Shown in pieces: positions 24,241 to 34,023 of a stretch of 64,000 nt of DNA. Positions within the stretch are counted from its first letter, which is position 1. Every line of letters starts with the position of its first letter. Source of the DNA: Mercenaria mercenaria (taxonomy: Eukaryota > Mollusca > Bivalvia > Venerida > Veneridae); assembly GCF_021730395.1 (NCBI RefSeq), contig NW_026463168.1:1-64000 (forward strand), in the 5' to 3' direction. Both the position numbers and the translations under genes were made by a program. A model generated the notes under the pieces. It did not search any database. It was not told the origin of the DNA and worked only from the letters and a program-made list of their open reading frames with translations.

Positions 24241-25089
24241 ATACATGCAATTGGACATTGTAATTTAGACTATTTCAGTATGTAAGAGATCAGGTAAAAC
24301 AGTAAGTGCATTTTATACATTTGATGGACCAGATTGAGTAGAAAGATGTCAAAAAGATATACATGTTTTCTATTATGGCGAACAGCTTACCAGCACGTGA
24401 ACTGTCTGTTAATTTAATCAGCACGTGCACTGTCTTTTAATTTCACCCGCTTTTCAAAACTTTTTTAACACAAAAATTAATACATTTAGATAGATAGACG
24501 TGAATTATTTTGTACAAAACAATTTGTGTTAGCCGCAACTATGCTGTTACCATACTTTTCTCTGTTTTTGTGACGACGATCTGTTTGTATGCATCGCTGT
24601 ACAATTTAACAGAGTTAGAACAGTAGCACAACTGTTCAGATATGCATCTGGGAAAATTAGACCCATCGCGAAAATCTCCACAAAAGCCGATAATTAGTTT
24701 GGGCCAGGTAAATCTGCTGTCGAGACTGTGCGATAGTTTTCGGCCTACTCCGTATTTCAAGTCGATGTCTAACAAGTAAATCATATTCGCCAATGTACCG
24801 TTACACAATATTGCTAAGTCTAATTTACAGTGATTGCAAATAAATTGGAACTAATCGGAACCTAAATGGTATTCGGTGGATTAATCAGAATACCTGTATA
24901 ACGGTATTCTCAACAAACACATTATTATAAAACCGAACAAACACTTTGCAAAAATAATTTCTACTACTATCTTACAATCAGACGGAAGCTCATTTTTTTA
25001 ATACTTTGTTGGTTGACCATGATTATGAAATAAAGGTTTTAGATAGTTTTTTGTGTAATCAAATAACTGCATATTTATAATTATGTCGT
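24241..25089. other. Spacer with one possible exon
   Basis: AT-rich apart from the open frame at 24550-24818 described separately. No repeat ends seen. Confidence 0.35.
24550..24818 (-). CDS. Possible unrecognised exon, cysteine-containing
   Basis: An open frame on the minus strand follows an AG acceptor-like ACTTAG near 24818 and can leave at a GTAACA donor near 24549. It contains MIYLLDIDLKYGVGRK, then FTWPKLIIGFCGDFRDGS and FPRCISEQLCYCSNS. Residue use is protein-like, with four cysteines in the last half, unlike the repeat-derived frames around it. I recognise no family. It could be an exon of a gene on the opposite strand, a fragment of an old transposon, or chance; about 90 residues is not enough to decide. 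Confidence 0.25.
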
Positions 25090-25569
25090 GATTTTTTTAA
25101 AGTCAGATATCGAGCAAGCAATCAGTGTCGAGCCAGCTCGAAAACCGTACTTCAAATTTTGAAAACCAGAATTTCAATATAATACTGAAACTGCGATCTG
25201 CTCAAGACCATAACTCAAAGATTAAAAATCGTACAAGATCGGATATATTGAAATTCAAGACTTTAAAAATCTTAATAGATTATTTCCGGTATTATATTTC
25301 AAGTCTGCTCAAATTTTCAAAGCAATCGAATTTAAAACTGGGATTGAATTTGAAACAGCTGGATTTCGATCTTGATTTATTTTCTTTTTATTGCGAGTTC
25401 GCTCAACGTTTCGAAAATCTAGCGCTGAATGTCGAACAAGTTCGAAAATCAAAGTCAAATATTCAATCTGAATATCGAGCAGGTATTGAATCAAGAGCCA
25501 GTTTAAAGATTGCAATTTAGATTTTCCTTAAAATGCCGATTTACTAGAAATTCATGCTAGCTCAAAATA
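25090..25569. repeat. Degenerate TCGAA-rich sequence, left block
   Basis: Short motifs of the type CTCGAAA, TTCGAAAATC, GAATTTGAAA and ATTTCGATCTTG recur irregularly. The same texture resumes at 28690-29060, so the two look like one tract divided by the SINE and the element inserted in it. Confidence 0.45.
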
Positions 25570-25655
25570 TTTAGTTTAGTTTATACTTGTTTTAGCTCGA
25601 TTGTGATGAAAGCTTCAAGCTTATTGTAACCACTCTAGAGTTAAATTCCTGGAAA
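25570..25655 (-). mobile_element. SINE, 3' half of an interrupted copy
   Basis: On the minus strand it reads TCCAGGAATTTAACTCTAGA, GTGGTTACAATAAGC, AAGCTTTCATCACAATCG, AGCTAAAACAAGTATA and an AACTAAACTAAAT tail. It stops exactly where the copy at 28546-28655 begins in the family consensus. Confidence 0.65.
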
Positions 25656-26299
25656 AAAACAAGCAAATTCGATGAATTGGTATCCCCCGCCGAAAGGGTT
25701 TGTGGTGAGGAATGGCAAAAAAATATATCCGGCAAAAAGTTAAGGATGTTAATAAGAAGCAAATAATTTCATTAGTCAAAATCAATTTAACAGAAAACAA
25801 ATGTTTTAATTAAAGAGTACATAATAAATGTATGATACTTTGATCCTGAATAAAGAATTTATTTTGAATGGGATATGCTTACTGTAATAAGCTTAGCTTT
25901 TAAAATTAAATGCAGTTAACTGAAATATGAGCTGGAAGTTTAACTGGAACGAAATATTGTCTTTGAGTGGTTTGGCACCAGGTGTTGTTGTTTAACATGT
26001 ACATTTGAACTTAAAAAAACAGATGTCCTTATGAGAACACTGGTAAGATATCTTGAACATGACTGAGGGCAAGGCTTGTGCAGTCACAACTTAACATGTT
26101 GAAGGTTTGAACATTTAAAAAAAAAAAAGAAATGGAAATATATATATGTATATATATTTATTTTTTAAGGGTGTGGGGGTGCGGGGGAACTGGAGAGGAA
26201 ACAAAATTTCACATGTTGATTATAAATACTGATGGAAAATTAAAAATGAAAAACAAGAGGGTCATGATGACCCTGGATCGCTCACCAGAGTAATATGAG

Positions 26300-27810
26300 C
26301 TACATGTTTCTAATGTCAAACTGATGATTTTTAGAAATTTTTTGGAAGATGTACAATCAAGTAACCCCTGGGGCGGGGCCAATTTTACCCCGGGGATCAT
26401 GATTTGAACAAAGTTTGTAGAAGTCTACTAGGAAATGTTACATATCAAATATCTAAGATCTAGGCCTTCTGGTTTATTTTTAGCAAATTTATGAAGATTT
26501 CCCTATGTACAATCAAGTAACCCCTGGGGCTGGGTCAATTTGACCCTGGGGGGGAGGGTCAAGATTTGAACCAATTTTGTAGAGGTCCACTAGGCAATGC
26601 TACATGTCAAATATCTAAGCTCTAGGCCTTCTGGTTTATTTTTAGAAAATTTTGAAAAAATTTCTATGTACAATCAAGTAACCCCATGGGGTGGGGTCAA
26701 TTTGACCCCGAGTGGTCATGATTTGAACAAATTTTGTAGAAGTCTACTAGGCAATGCTCCATGTCAAATATCTAAGCTCTAGGCCTTCTGGTTTATTTTT
26801 AGGAAATTTTGAAAAAATTTCTATGTACAATCAAGTAACCCCATGGGGTGGGGTCAATTTGACCCCGGGTGGTCATGATTTGAACAAATTTTGTAGAAGT
26901 CTACTAGGCAATGCTACATGTCAAATATCTAAGATCTAGGCCTTCTTGTTTATTTTTAGAATTTTTTTGAAGATTTTTCTATGTAAAATCAAGTGACCCC
27001 TGGAGCGGGGTCAATTTTGACCCAGGGATCATGATTTGAACAAATTTTGTAGAGGTCCACTAGGCAATGCTACATGTGAAATATCTAAGCTCTAGGCCTT
27101 CTGGTTTATTTTAAGAAAATTTTTAATGATTTTCCTAAGTAAAATCAATTGACCGCTGGGGCCGGGTCAATTTTGACCCCAGGGATCATGGTTGAACAAA
27201 TTTTGTAGAGGTCTACTAGGCAATGCTACATGTGAAATATCTAAGCTCTAGGCCTTCTGGTTTATTTTTAGAAAATTTTGAAGATTTTTCTATGTACAAT
27301 GAAGTAACCCCATGGGGCTGGGTCATTTTGACCCCGGGGGTCATGATTTGAATAAATTTTGTAGAAGTCTATTAGGCAATGCTACATGGCAAATACCTAA
27401 GATCTAGGCCTTCTGGTTTATTTTTAGAACATTTTTGAAGATTTTCCTATGTAAAATCAAGTGACCCCTGAAGCGGGGTCAATTTTGACCCCGGGGGTCA
27501 TGATTTGAACAAATTTTGTAGAGGTCTACTAAGCAATGCTACATGTGAAATATCTAAGCTCTAATCCTTCTGGTTTATTTTTAGAAAATTTTTGAATATT
27601 TTCCTATGTAAAATCAAGTGACCCCTGAGGCAGGGTCAATTTTGATCCTGGGGTCATGATTTGAACAAATTTTGTTGAGGTCTACTAGTTAATGCAACAT
27701 GTAAAATATCTAAGCACTAGGCCTTCTGGTTTATTTTTAGAAAAATTTTGAAGATTTTCCTATGTAAAATCAAGTGACCCATGGGGCGGGGTCAATTTTT
27801 ACCCCGGAGT
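26300..27810 (+). repeat. Tandem array, 157 bp unit, about 9.5 copies
   Basis: TAGGCCTTCTGG recurs at 26461, 26623, 26780, 26937, 27093, 27249, 27405, 27562 and 27718, giving steps of 162, 157, 157, 156, 156, 156, 157 and 156. Each unit has ACTAGGCAATGCTACATGT and a near-palindromic GGGGTCAATTTTGACCCC. Two overlapping 61-codon frames arise from the repeat but shift frame each unit. Confidence 0.85.
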
Positions 27811-28279
27811 CACCCCGGGTGACCAAGGCAAGTGGGCGACCAGGTGTGGGTGCGCACCTTCACATGTTTATAATAAATGTTCACAGAAAAGAATGAAAGA
27901 AATTTAATGAAATTCTGCCAAATGGCAAGTTTGTTATGTACAAATATGTGGATTTTTAGACAATTAAAGGGCAATAACTCTGCAGTTACAAAAGAAATCC
28001 ATACAAAATTGTGTGTGCACAACCACATTATAGTGCTCTAAATTCTGTTAAATTTTCATAGTTCAAGGTCAAATATATCAAAAGTTATGATGCAGAAATT
28101 GCCATATTTATAGATCCCTGTATAGTTAACACTAGAAACTTGTAAGGGCCATAACTCTGGTGTTACTTGGGCAATCTGACTGAAACTTGACGGGCCGCAA
28201 GAACTCATAGTGCTGAACAGGTATATGAAGTTTTAAATAAATATTCCCAACCATTTCCTAGATATGGCTCCGGACGGAC

Positions 28280-28545
28280 GGACGGAAGGACGGACGTTCT
28301 AACGAAACGGTCTTTATGTGACTCCCCCATTGTTCTCTCTATTGTTCTAACAGTCACATAAAAAGAAAAATAGTCACATAAACAGAACGGAATGAATGAC
28401 ATCAAAGAGAAAGTACCGTTATGCAGTCACTTAACCATCATGTCGCGGGCACGGATGGACGGACGGACGGACGGAAAGACGAACGGAAGGACGGACGGAC
28501 GGACGGACAACGCCAAAACTATATCCCTCCGACTTTCGTCGGGGG
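28280..28545 (+). repeat. Shared 3' module with foldback, copy B
   Basis: Nearly identical to 19089-19250, with about half a dozen differences over 160 bp, and again enclosed by GGAC microsatellites although the repeat arrays to its left are unrelated. Confidence 0.7.
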
Positions 28546-28655
28546 ATAACAATACTGATGTCATATGAGAAGTCATGATCGTGACCCCAATGGGGCTCGA
28601 ACCCACGACCTCATGGTTAAACGGTCGACACATTATCCACTAGACCACTGTTCCT
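28546..28655 (-). mobile_element. SINE, 5' (tRNA-like) half of an interrupted copy
   Basis: On the minus strand the head contains AGTGGTCTAGTGGATAATGT (A box region), GGTCGTGGGTTCGAGCCCC (B box) and CATGACTTCTCATATGACAT. It continues in the family consensus at 25655. Confidence 0.7.
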
Positions 28656-29131
28656 GCTGGCTATATTTTCAATTCTGCCTTGAAATTAGATGATTTCTTT
28701 TGATTTGAATTTCGTTTTCCGAGTTAGTGCGAAATTCAATCTAAACAAAATTCAACGTCATCCTTTCGAAAACTTGAATTTCGATCTTTTACTTCTAACT
28801 TGCCCTAAATATGCCGCCTCAATTTTCAACGTTTGAAACTTTTAACGGTCTTTTTTCCTCTTACCCTCTCGAAATTTAATTCAAGCTTGAAATCACTTCA
28901 TTAAGATTATCATTTTCAACAGACTCGATGTTCAATACTGGCTCAAATAAAACACTGAGCATTTCAGTTTCGAGCTTCGAGTAAGATCCAAATTCGATGC
29001 AAACTCGAAATTCTTCTTTTTGAAATTTTAAATTTCAATCCTCAAACTGTTTAAAAACTGACTATTGGATGTTAACAAAATCATATTATGGAGCATCTAC
29101 TAATTTATAAATCCGTACATGTGTGCAGTTT
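28656..29131. repeat. Degenerate TCGAA-rich sequence, right block
   Basis: Same motif texture as 25090-25569 (AAACTTGAATTTCGATC, GAGCTTCGAG, AAATTCGATGCAAACTCGA). No gene seen. Confidence 0.4.
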
Positions 29132-29137
29132 AGTGGG

Positions 29138-30499
29138 CAGGGCTCCAGATAAGATGCGTATTAGCGTAATATATAATAATAATAAAAATAATAATAATAA
29201 ATTCTTTATTTAAAGAGGGTAAGACTCATTAAGTTTCATACATAACATACAAATCTTATTTTCAATGAGGCCCTCTAACAAACACAAAACCATTTACTCA
29301 TATAAATGAATATGTCACAGTCATTCCATAGAGCAGACTTGAAAAGAAGAAAAACAAACACATGTTAACAGTCACATAACATAACTCTACACTGTATTGA
29401 TTAAAAGAAAGTTTCTAAGTAAATATTTAAATGAATTTACTGAGCTAGCATTTCTTATTGAGAAAGGTATATCTTTCCAAATTTCTACAGCCATAAAAGA
29501 AAACGAACGTTTAAGAAAGTTTGTTTTAGGTCGAAGGTGCTGTAGATCAAATTTCGTATTAGAACGAAGGCTATAGTATGTATTGTCACAAATTCCAAAA
29601 GTGTCACAAATATTAGATGGTGCAAGTTTATTTAATGCTTTATAAACCAAAATACCAATATTGTATTTAATCCTGTTTGGAAAAGTTAACCATTTAAGTT
29701 CACAAAAGAAAGTACTGGATGATGTCTGGAAGGGTACTTTCAATATATTTACGCTTTGAAATAATGCATATACGCATGTCTGATACTTTTTAAGCGTATA
29801 AAAACGTATATGAAATCACAGAAACGCACGCAATTACTTTTTACTTGCGTAAATAAAATCTTATTCGTCTTGATGCTTTATTCAACAGAGCACGGTAGGC
29901 CTTCCCCCACATTGAGCGTACACACGCATTGATTAGTACTCGATAGACCTAGGTTAAACTTTATTATACGCTTAATGCGTGCCTAAATCAAGTAGTTGGG
30001 AATTAATATTGACGTTACGGTATCTAGATTATTCTAAAGCAGCGTCGATTTAAAATCTCAACTTCCACTGCGGAGTAAACAACAAAAATGTCTTTTTCTT
30101 AGAATGGAAAAGTGAACAAACAATATGAATTCTTTAAATCAACAAAAATGATCCTAAAAATATAACTAGAGTTAGATCTATATTGAATATTGATCTTTCA
30201 TATTTTTTGTGAATCAAAAGCCAAAGCAAGCCAAGGGAGAGAAAAAGAAGCAAAAAATTGAATATTGAATTGAAACTGAACTGCAAACAAATTCATGGGT
30301 CTTATGTACCCAATAAGTATGTTATAAAACTCATTTCTGGTTGTTTTTTTTTTTTTTTTTTTTGTTTTTTTTTACATTCATTATAAATTTTCAGTAGTAA
30401 AATTACTCTTAGTCAATTTCAGATTTTACAATTTTACTCTTTCACAAAAAATATGATGAGTAAATACTCATTGGCCAAAAAAAATTATCTGGAGCCCTG
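29138..30499. mobile_element. DNA transposon with 15 bp TIRs and target duplication
   Basis: Perfect 15 bp inverted ends, CAGGGCTCCAGATAA at 29138-29152 and its complement at 30485-30499, are flanked by AGTGGG on both sides (29132-29137 and 30500-30505), a good target duplication. The CAGGG start is hAT-like, although a hAT would give 8 bp. There is no transposase; the interior contains a 5'-truncated LINE (29172-29760) and repeated TATACGCAT/GCGTAAATAA motifs. It is a non-autonomous element carrying a nested retrotransposon. Confidence 0.7.
29172..29760 (-). mobile_element. 5'-truncated LINE, reverse transcriptase C-terminus
   Basis: On the minus strand a 118-codon frame (29743 down to 29387) contains FFCELKWLTFPNRIKYN, LVYKALNKLAPSNI, CDTF, SLRSNTKFDLQHLRPK and FLKRSFSFMAVEIWKDIPFS, then ASSVNSFKYLLRNFL. 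ELKWLP..RI.YK...L.YKALN.LAP followed by RSF...A...WN.LP..IR...S...FK..L is the classic C-terminal end of the ORF2 reverse transcriptase of CR1/L2 and related LINE clades. The 3' end is an (ATT)n tract (29172-29200), as expected for such elements. Everything 5' of the last 120 codons is missing, the usual result of incomplete reverse transcription. The frame ends in a normal stop and shows no internal break. Confidence 0.85.
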
Positions 30500-30693
30500 A
30501 GTGGGTGAGAAGAAATCAGTCTATCGTTAAGAAGCTTAAATTCCGTAAGAATTGACGGAAATATACGAGAATGTTCGAGTCTTTCCGATAACGATAAAAA
30601 TCCTATACTCATCTGCAAAATGCTTAGAAATGACCATTTTCTTCTTCACCTAGAAAACTAAAGTTAATATGAAACAATAGCTGAATGAATATA
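30500..30693. other. Host spacer left of the Polinton
   Basis: No feature recognised. The last six bases, AATATA (30688-30693), are the left target site of the Polinton. Confidence 0.5.
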
Positions 30694-31439
30694 AGTAGTA
30701 TAAGCAGTTCTTTAACGTCAGGAGTGCGCATGATCACGAATGCGGCGGGAATTTTGAATTCTAGTTTTAGAATGACATCACCTTTCTATGTTAAGAATGA
30801 CCTCACTCTGCTATCTATACCTCCCTGAAGTATATGGAGCCGACTTATATACCTATCTAGGGCGTGTTCGCGCACAATGAGGGTCGGCCCTACACGGGGA
30901 GATAACATGAAAACAAGCTATACGCGTGAGTATAAAAGAATCCTCGTATAAAAAACCATTTGAAAGAAAATGTATAATAATGAGATAATTACGTACTGTC
31001 TACGACTTGACCAATAATTAAAATAAAAACTATATGAGAATAACTATTTATAAAATGACATTATGAGACAAAATAGTAGTAATGTTAATTATAATAATAC
31101 AGTAAATCATTTCTATATAAGTTCTTATAACGAAACGGGCATTATGGGTGTCTTTTTCTTTAAAAATAGTAACCAAATTCATCTAACGCTACATCTTATA
31201 CATAAAGATTTTTTTAGCGTTACTGCCTATCAAAAACTATTTTCAATAGAAACGTAGTTTATCAATCACATAAAGTCTAATGAAATCAGCATTAATTTTA
31301 ACTAGTAATTAAATTCTCAAAATTGACAGCCCCGGGTCTCAAACATCGCGTTATTCAGTCAGCTCTATTTTGAAATGCGTTAAAATTGTAATTAAAATCT
31401 AATAAATATACATTAATGCCCAAAATTTAAATTAGAATG
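30694..31439 (+). repeat. Polinton left terminal inverted repeat
   Basis: Matches the reverse complement of 49842-50550 nearly throughout, from the AGTAGTATAAGCAGTTCTTT end to CAAAATTTAAATTAGAATG. The left copy is 37 bp longer, mostly from one extra stretch near 31351-31380. A TATAAAAG box lies at 30931-30938. Confidence 0.92.
30931..30938 (+). promoter_or_regulatory. TATA box in left TIR, facing inward
   Basis: TATAAAAG on the plus strand, followed 15 bp on by GTATAAAAAACC. It points to the ATPase side and is conserved in the right terminal repeat. Nothing else here proves transcription. Confidence 0.5.
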
Positions 31440-32311
31440 CACACTATTTACTTGTATAGATAAACATAGTCGTATGTGTACAATCACTATAAAAATGGAA
31501 GTTTTTCAAATTAATTGATATTGTATAGCTTTTAAGCCTGAAAAAAAAATACATGTAAGAACACCTAATTTATATAGTTTTAATCAAGATAAATGCATAC
31601 GTTTTCAAATTAAATTTCTGTGTTAAGGTTTTTGCTATCTGTATTTTAGTGTTTGTTATCTACGTTTCGGCTTTTGCACTTTAACATGTAATTTTCCATA
31701 GGGTCCGTTCACGTTTTTGTCAATTCTGCTTCAAAAAGTGTAACAGCCGTTTTAAAAAATGTTACGGGCGTTTAAATATTTGCCAAAGGTGATTCGTTTT
31801 TTGGTACATCAACGTGTAATTTTCCATAGGGTCTGTTATAGATTTTACCATCTGTGTTACTGTTTCTGTAATCTTAATTTTAAGTTTTGTCTACACTGTT
31901 TCAAGTTTTGATACAAAAAATTGTATAACTTTGCTATTGTCTTATATCATGAATAGAAACCTGTAAGAATATGATTCGTTTGTCATTTCATGGTAAGAAC
32001 TCGCATTCTCGCCTTAATCAACGTAAGAATATGAATCCCGCAGGTACTCACACCCCAGAAAGGGAAACGTTTATTCGTTTTCCACATTCTAATGAAGAAG
32101 AAAACAGGTCCGTTAGTGACCGCTAGCATTTATTAGGCACTCGAGTACCTCAATCTGAGATCGTGTACTTTTGTCAAATGATCATTGTTTATGTGATCAT
32201 CATTACCTCCATCATTAACCTATCTCTTCAAAACGGTGCTAGCGAATTGTGGATCAGTCTACTCAGTAGTTGTATCGGATACGCCTTACCAAGTCCAAAG
32301 CTCAAAAAATA
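31440..32311. other. Polinton left arm, non-coding or small frame
   Basis: A block with GTAATTTTCCATAGGGTCYG occurs twice, near 31689 and 31816. A 51-codon frame starting ATG near 31973 and ending near 32128 is rich in charged and polar residues and unrecognised. Motifs GTAAGAATATGA occur before two ATG codons (31963 and 32021). No long gene is present, and no polymerase remains are seen. Confidence 0.45.
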
Positions 32312-32965
32312 ATGAAAACATCATTACCTTTTGAACCTTGCTCCAGTATGTGTATTAGTGGTCAAACCGGAAGCGGTAAAACGCAATGGGTGTACAGGTT
32401 TTTGAAAAATGTGAAGGATATGTTTTCGAGAGAACCGCCTTTGCACATATTATACTGTTACGGTATACATCAAGACTTGTTTGACGACATGGAAAGGTCT
32501 ATTCCAAACTTTTATAGTAAACAAGGACTGCCAACGGGTGAAGAAATGGACGACTTTACCCGTGACAAGAGGCACAAGCTGATTATTATCGATGATCTCA
32601 TGCACGAAGTAATGCGAAACAAAGACATGGAGTTGCTATTTACGCAGGGCTGTCACCATAGGAGGGTATCTGTCATACTAATTACACAAAACTTGTATCC
32701 GGGAGGTAAACACACCAGGACTATTGCCTTGAATACTTGGTATATGGTACTCATGAAAAATTTGAGAGATGTATCGCAAGTAGGAATATTGGGACGACAA
32801 CTCTACCCTGGTAAAACAAAAGGATTCATGAAAGCTTATGAAGACGCATTAAGCACGAAACACGGTTATTTTTTGGTGGATATGAACCCTCACGCCAATG
32901 ATAAATACCGTTTAAGAACCCATATTTTTCCGGGGGAGGACCCTATAGTCTACAGATTAACGTAA
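32312..32965 (+). CDS. Polinton packaging ATPase (FtsK/HerA, A32-like)
   Basis: Genome-packaging ATPase that would pump viral DNA into capsids. Taking the first ATG (32312) gives 218 residues, a normal length for Polinton ATPases. Walker A GQTGSGKT is at residues 17-24, Walker B LIIIDDL at about 90-96, and a sensor-like ILITQNLYPGG at about 122-132, the order and spacing of A32-type packaging ATPases. The open frame extends 14 codons further upstream without an ATG. The frame looks whole. It is the first of the left-arm genes, transcribed inward from the left terminal repeat, and its TAA stop lies in ACGTAAGAAGG, a motif seen again near other gene ends of this element. Confidence 0.92.
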   Translation: MKTSLPFEPCSSMCISGQTGSGKTQWVYRFLKNVKDMFSREPPLHILYCYGIHQDLFDDMERSIPNFYSKQGLPTGEEMDDFTRDKRHKLIIIDDLMHEVMRNKDMELLFTQGCHHRRVSVILITQNLYPGGKHTRTIALNTWYMVLMKNLRDVSQVGILGRQLYPGKTKGFMKAYEDALSTKHGYFLVDMNPHANDKYRLRTHIFPGEDPIVYRLT

Positions 32966-33070
32966 GAAGGAAGACCAAAGCAGCGTAAGAGTAACCATGG
33001 TTGAACTAATCAAACAGCAACGTCATTTCTTAAATCTTCTTAAAAGCACTACAGCCGCGCAAAGGAAGCA

Positions 33071-33319
33071 TTGTTGAGTACAATTACTAGACATCAACTG
33101 AGAGCTCTCGCCCAGATTGCCTACAATATTCTCAGATTTAAAGTACGCCTTACACCTGCTGAAAAAAATAGGCTTAAGCGCCAAAGACGTTTTATTCATC
33201 TACTGGGAAACAGAAAAATTGGACTCAATCATAAAAGAGAAGCCATCCAACATAAGCCACGAGTGATCTACACCTTACTGAAAATTGCGTTTGTGTATCT
33301 AGAACCCGTTTTGCTATAA
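33071..33319 (+). CDS. Polinton small basic helical protein (not whole)
   Basis: An 82-codon stretch, very rich in lysine and arginine, with THE pattern RHQLRALAQIAYNIL, NRLKRQRRFIHLLGN and HKPRVIYTLLKIA. It is predicted to be mostly helical. It aligns by eye with the minus-strand protein at 45758-46090 (QMQAIAQVAKRVI, RKRLLLRFLASGN, HHSLIPVLLRAPH), so the element carries two diverged copies of one gene family on opposite arms. Function is unknown; a DNA-condensing core protein, like adenovirus VII or X, would fit the charge. The gene does not look whole. Its stop overlaps the next gene. Confidence 0.6.
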   Translation: MLSTITRHQLRALAQIAYNILRFKVRLTPAEKNRLKRQRRFIHLLGNRKIGLNHKREAIQHKPRVIYTLLKIAFVYLEPVLL

Positions 33320-33585
33320 TGGAAAAGTTTATTGTGGTTCCCTACGAAAAATATCAGCGTATGCAGCAGTTCAAGTATACGGGATCTGGAGAAACAAAAG
33401 ATGATGAGCCCATACGTCCTAAAGTGGCCAGAGCCTCATTAACTCCACCGGGGGAACGCGCGATCAAGAAAGAAAAAAAACTAAAAAGACTCATAAAGCA
33501 AATAAAGACTGGATCTCGTTTTAAAACAAAGACAATATTTTCTTTTGATTTCTATTTTATTGTTATATACATACAAAATAAATAA
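33319..33585 (+). CDS. Polinton small protein, MEKF start
   Basis: 88 codons beginning MEKFIVVPYEKYQRMQQ, then a proline-containing linker with SLTPPGERA and a lysine-rich KKEKKLKRLIKQIK stretch; the last 15 residues are aromatic and hydrophobic and may lie beyond the natural end. The ATG overlaps the TAA of the preceding gene (ATAATGG), a compact arrangement typical of Polintons. Similar small proteins with an N-terminal VVP.EKY motif occur beside ATPase and protease genes in related elements, by memory. The function is unknown; a minor virion component is likely. Confidence 0.6.
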   Translation: MEKFIVVPYEKYQRMQQFKYTGSGETKDDEPIRPKVARASLTPPGERAIKKEKKLKRLIKQIKTGSRFKTKTIFSFDFYFIVIYIQNK

Positions 33586-33596
33586 ATATAAATAGT

Positions 33597-34023
33597 TTCT
33601 ATAGTTTGTTTTTGTTTACAATTCTGTCAATACAGATATCATTCCATTTTCTATGATACGCATTAAAAGGTCTGACAATGTCTTTTAAAGTCATTCCTGT
33701 ACATCTGGACATGACGTAATACACGCAATAAAGTCCACAGGTATCCGATTTAGAGTCTTGAATAGGATTACTAATCATCCAGTACTCGTTTGTTTATACG
33801 GTTTCAAAGCCGGCATCGTAGTCGTTTGGCATTTTTCCTAGCGAATCAAAGAACTCGTAAGGTCCTTGTATCGGAAAGTAAAAGGTCATTCAATGCTTCC
33901 CAGTTCCATCACTGGTATCCGTGTTACAAATAACAAACTGTCCCTTTCGAACTTTCATTTGATCGGAGGCGCATACAGTTACTGGATATCTTTTGAGTAA
34001 ACGTTCAAGTTCTAAATTATTCA
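33597..34023 (-). pseudogene. Polinton maturation protease (adenain-like), broken
   Basis: Minus-strand sequence beginning MNNLELERLL resembles the Ulp1/adenain cysteine protease of adenoviruses and Polintons, which cleaves capsid precursors. Recognisable blocks include GPYEFFDSLGKMP, the acidic residue region after the expected histidine, and SDTCGLYCVYYVMSRC, which holds the nucleophile cysteine. The length, about 140 codons, is near that of family members. The gene is not whole. It starts immediately beside the end of the capsid gene, the two sharing a few bases, so they formed one transcription block. Confidence 0.8.

Larger units (their letters stand above)
25656..28545 (+). mobile_element. 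Non-autonomous element inserted in a SINE, 157 bp repeats
   Basis: The ends carry imperfect inverted repeats. GGTATCCCCCGCCGAAAG begins at 25679, about 20 bp inside the left edge, and CTTTCGTCGGGGGATAAC ends near 28549, where TATCCCTCCGAC/GTCGGGGGATA forms a hairpin. The interior has an A-rich left part, an AACAAGAGGGTCATGATGAC start motif at 26252, the 157 bp array, and a GGAC-bounded module at 28299-28460. The left and right flanks are the two halves of one SINE, so the insertion point is clear. Architecture again suggests a Helentron-associated element; it encodes nothing. The 26252 motif hints that one repeat element may sit within another. Confidence 0.65.

Noticed and set aside
26597-26939. 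Two overlapping, nearly identical 61-codon frames
   Set aside because: They are successive units of the 157 bp array; the period is not a multiple of three, so the frame is not kept.
22660-27810. CRISPR-like array
   Set aside because: Units are whole tandem copies of 145-163 bp without short repeat plus unique spacer structure, in a eukaryotic genome.
28546-28655. Functional tRNA gene on the minus strand
   Set aside because: The same family occurs at 14468 and 63245 with a shared non-tRNA body, so it is a SINE.
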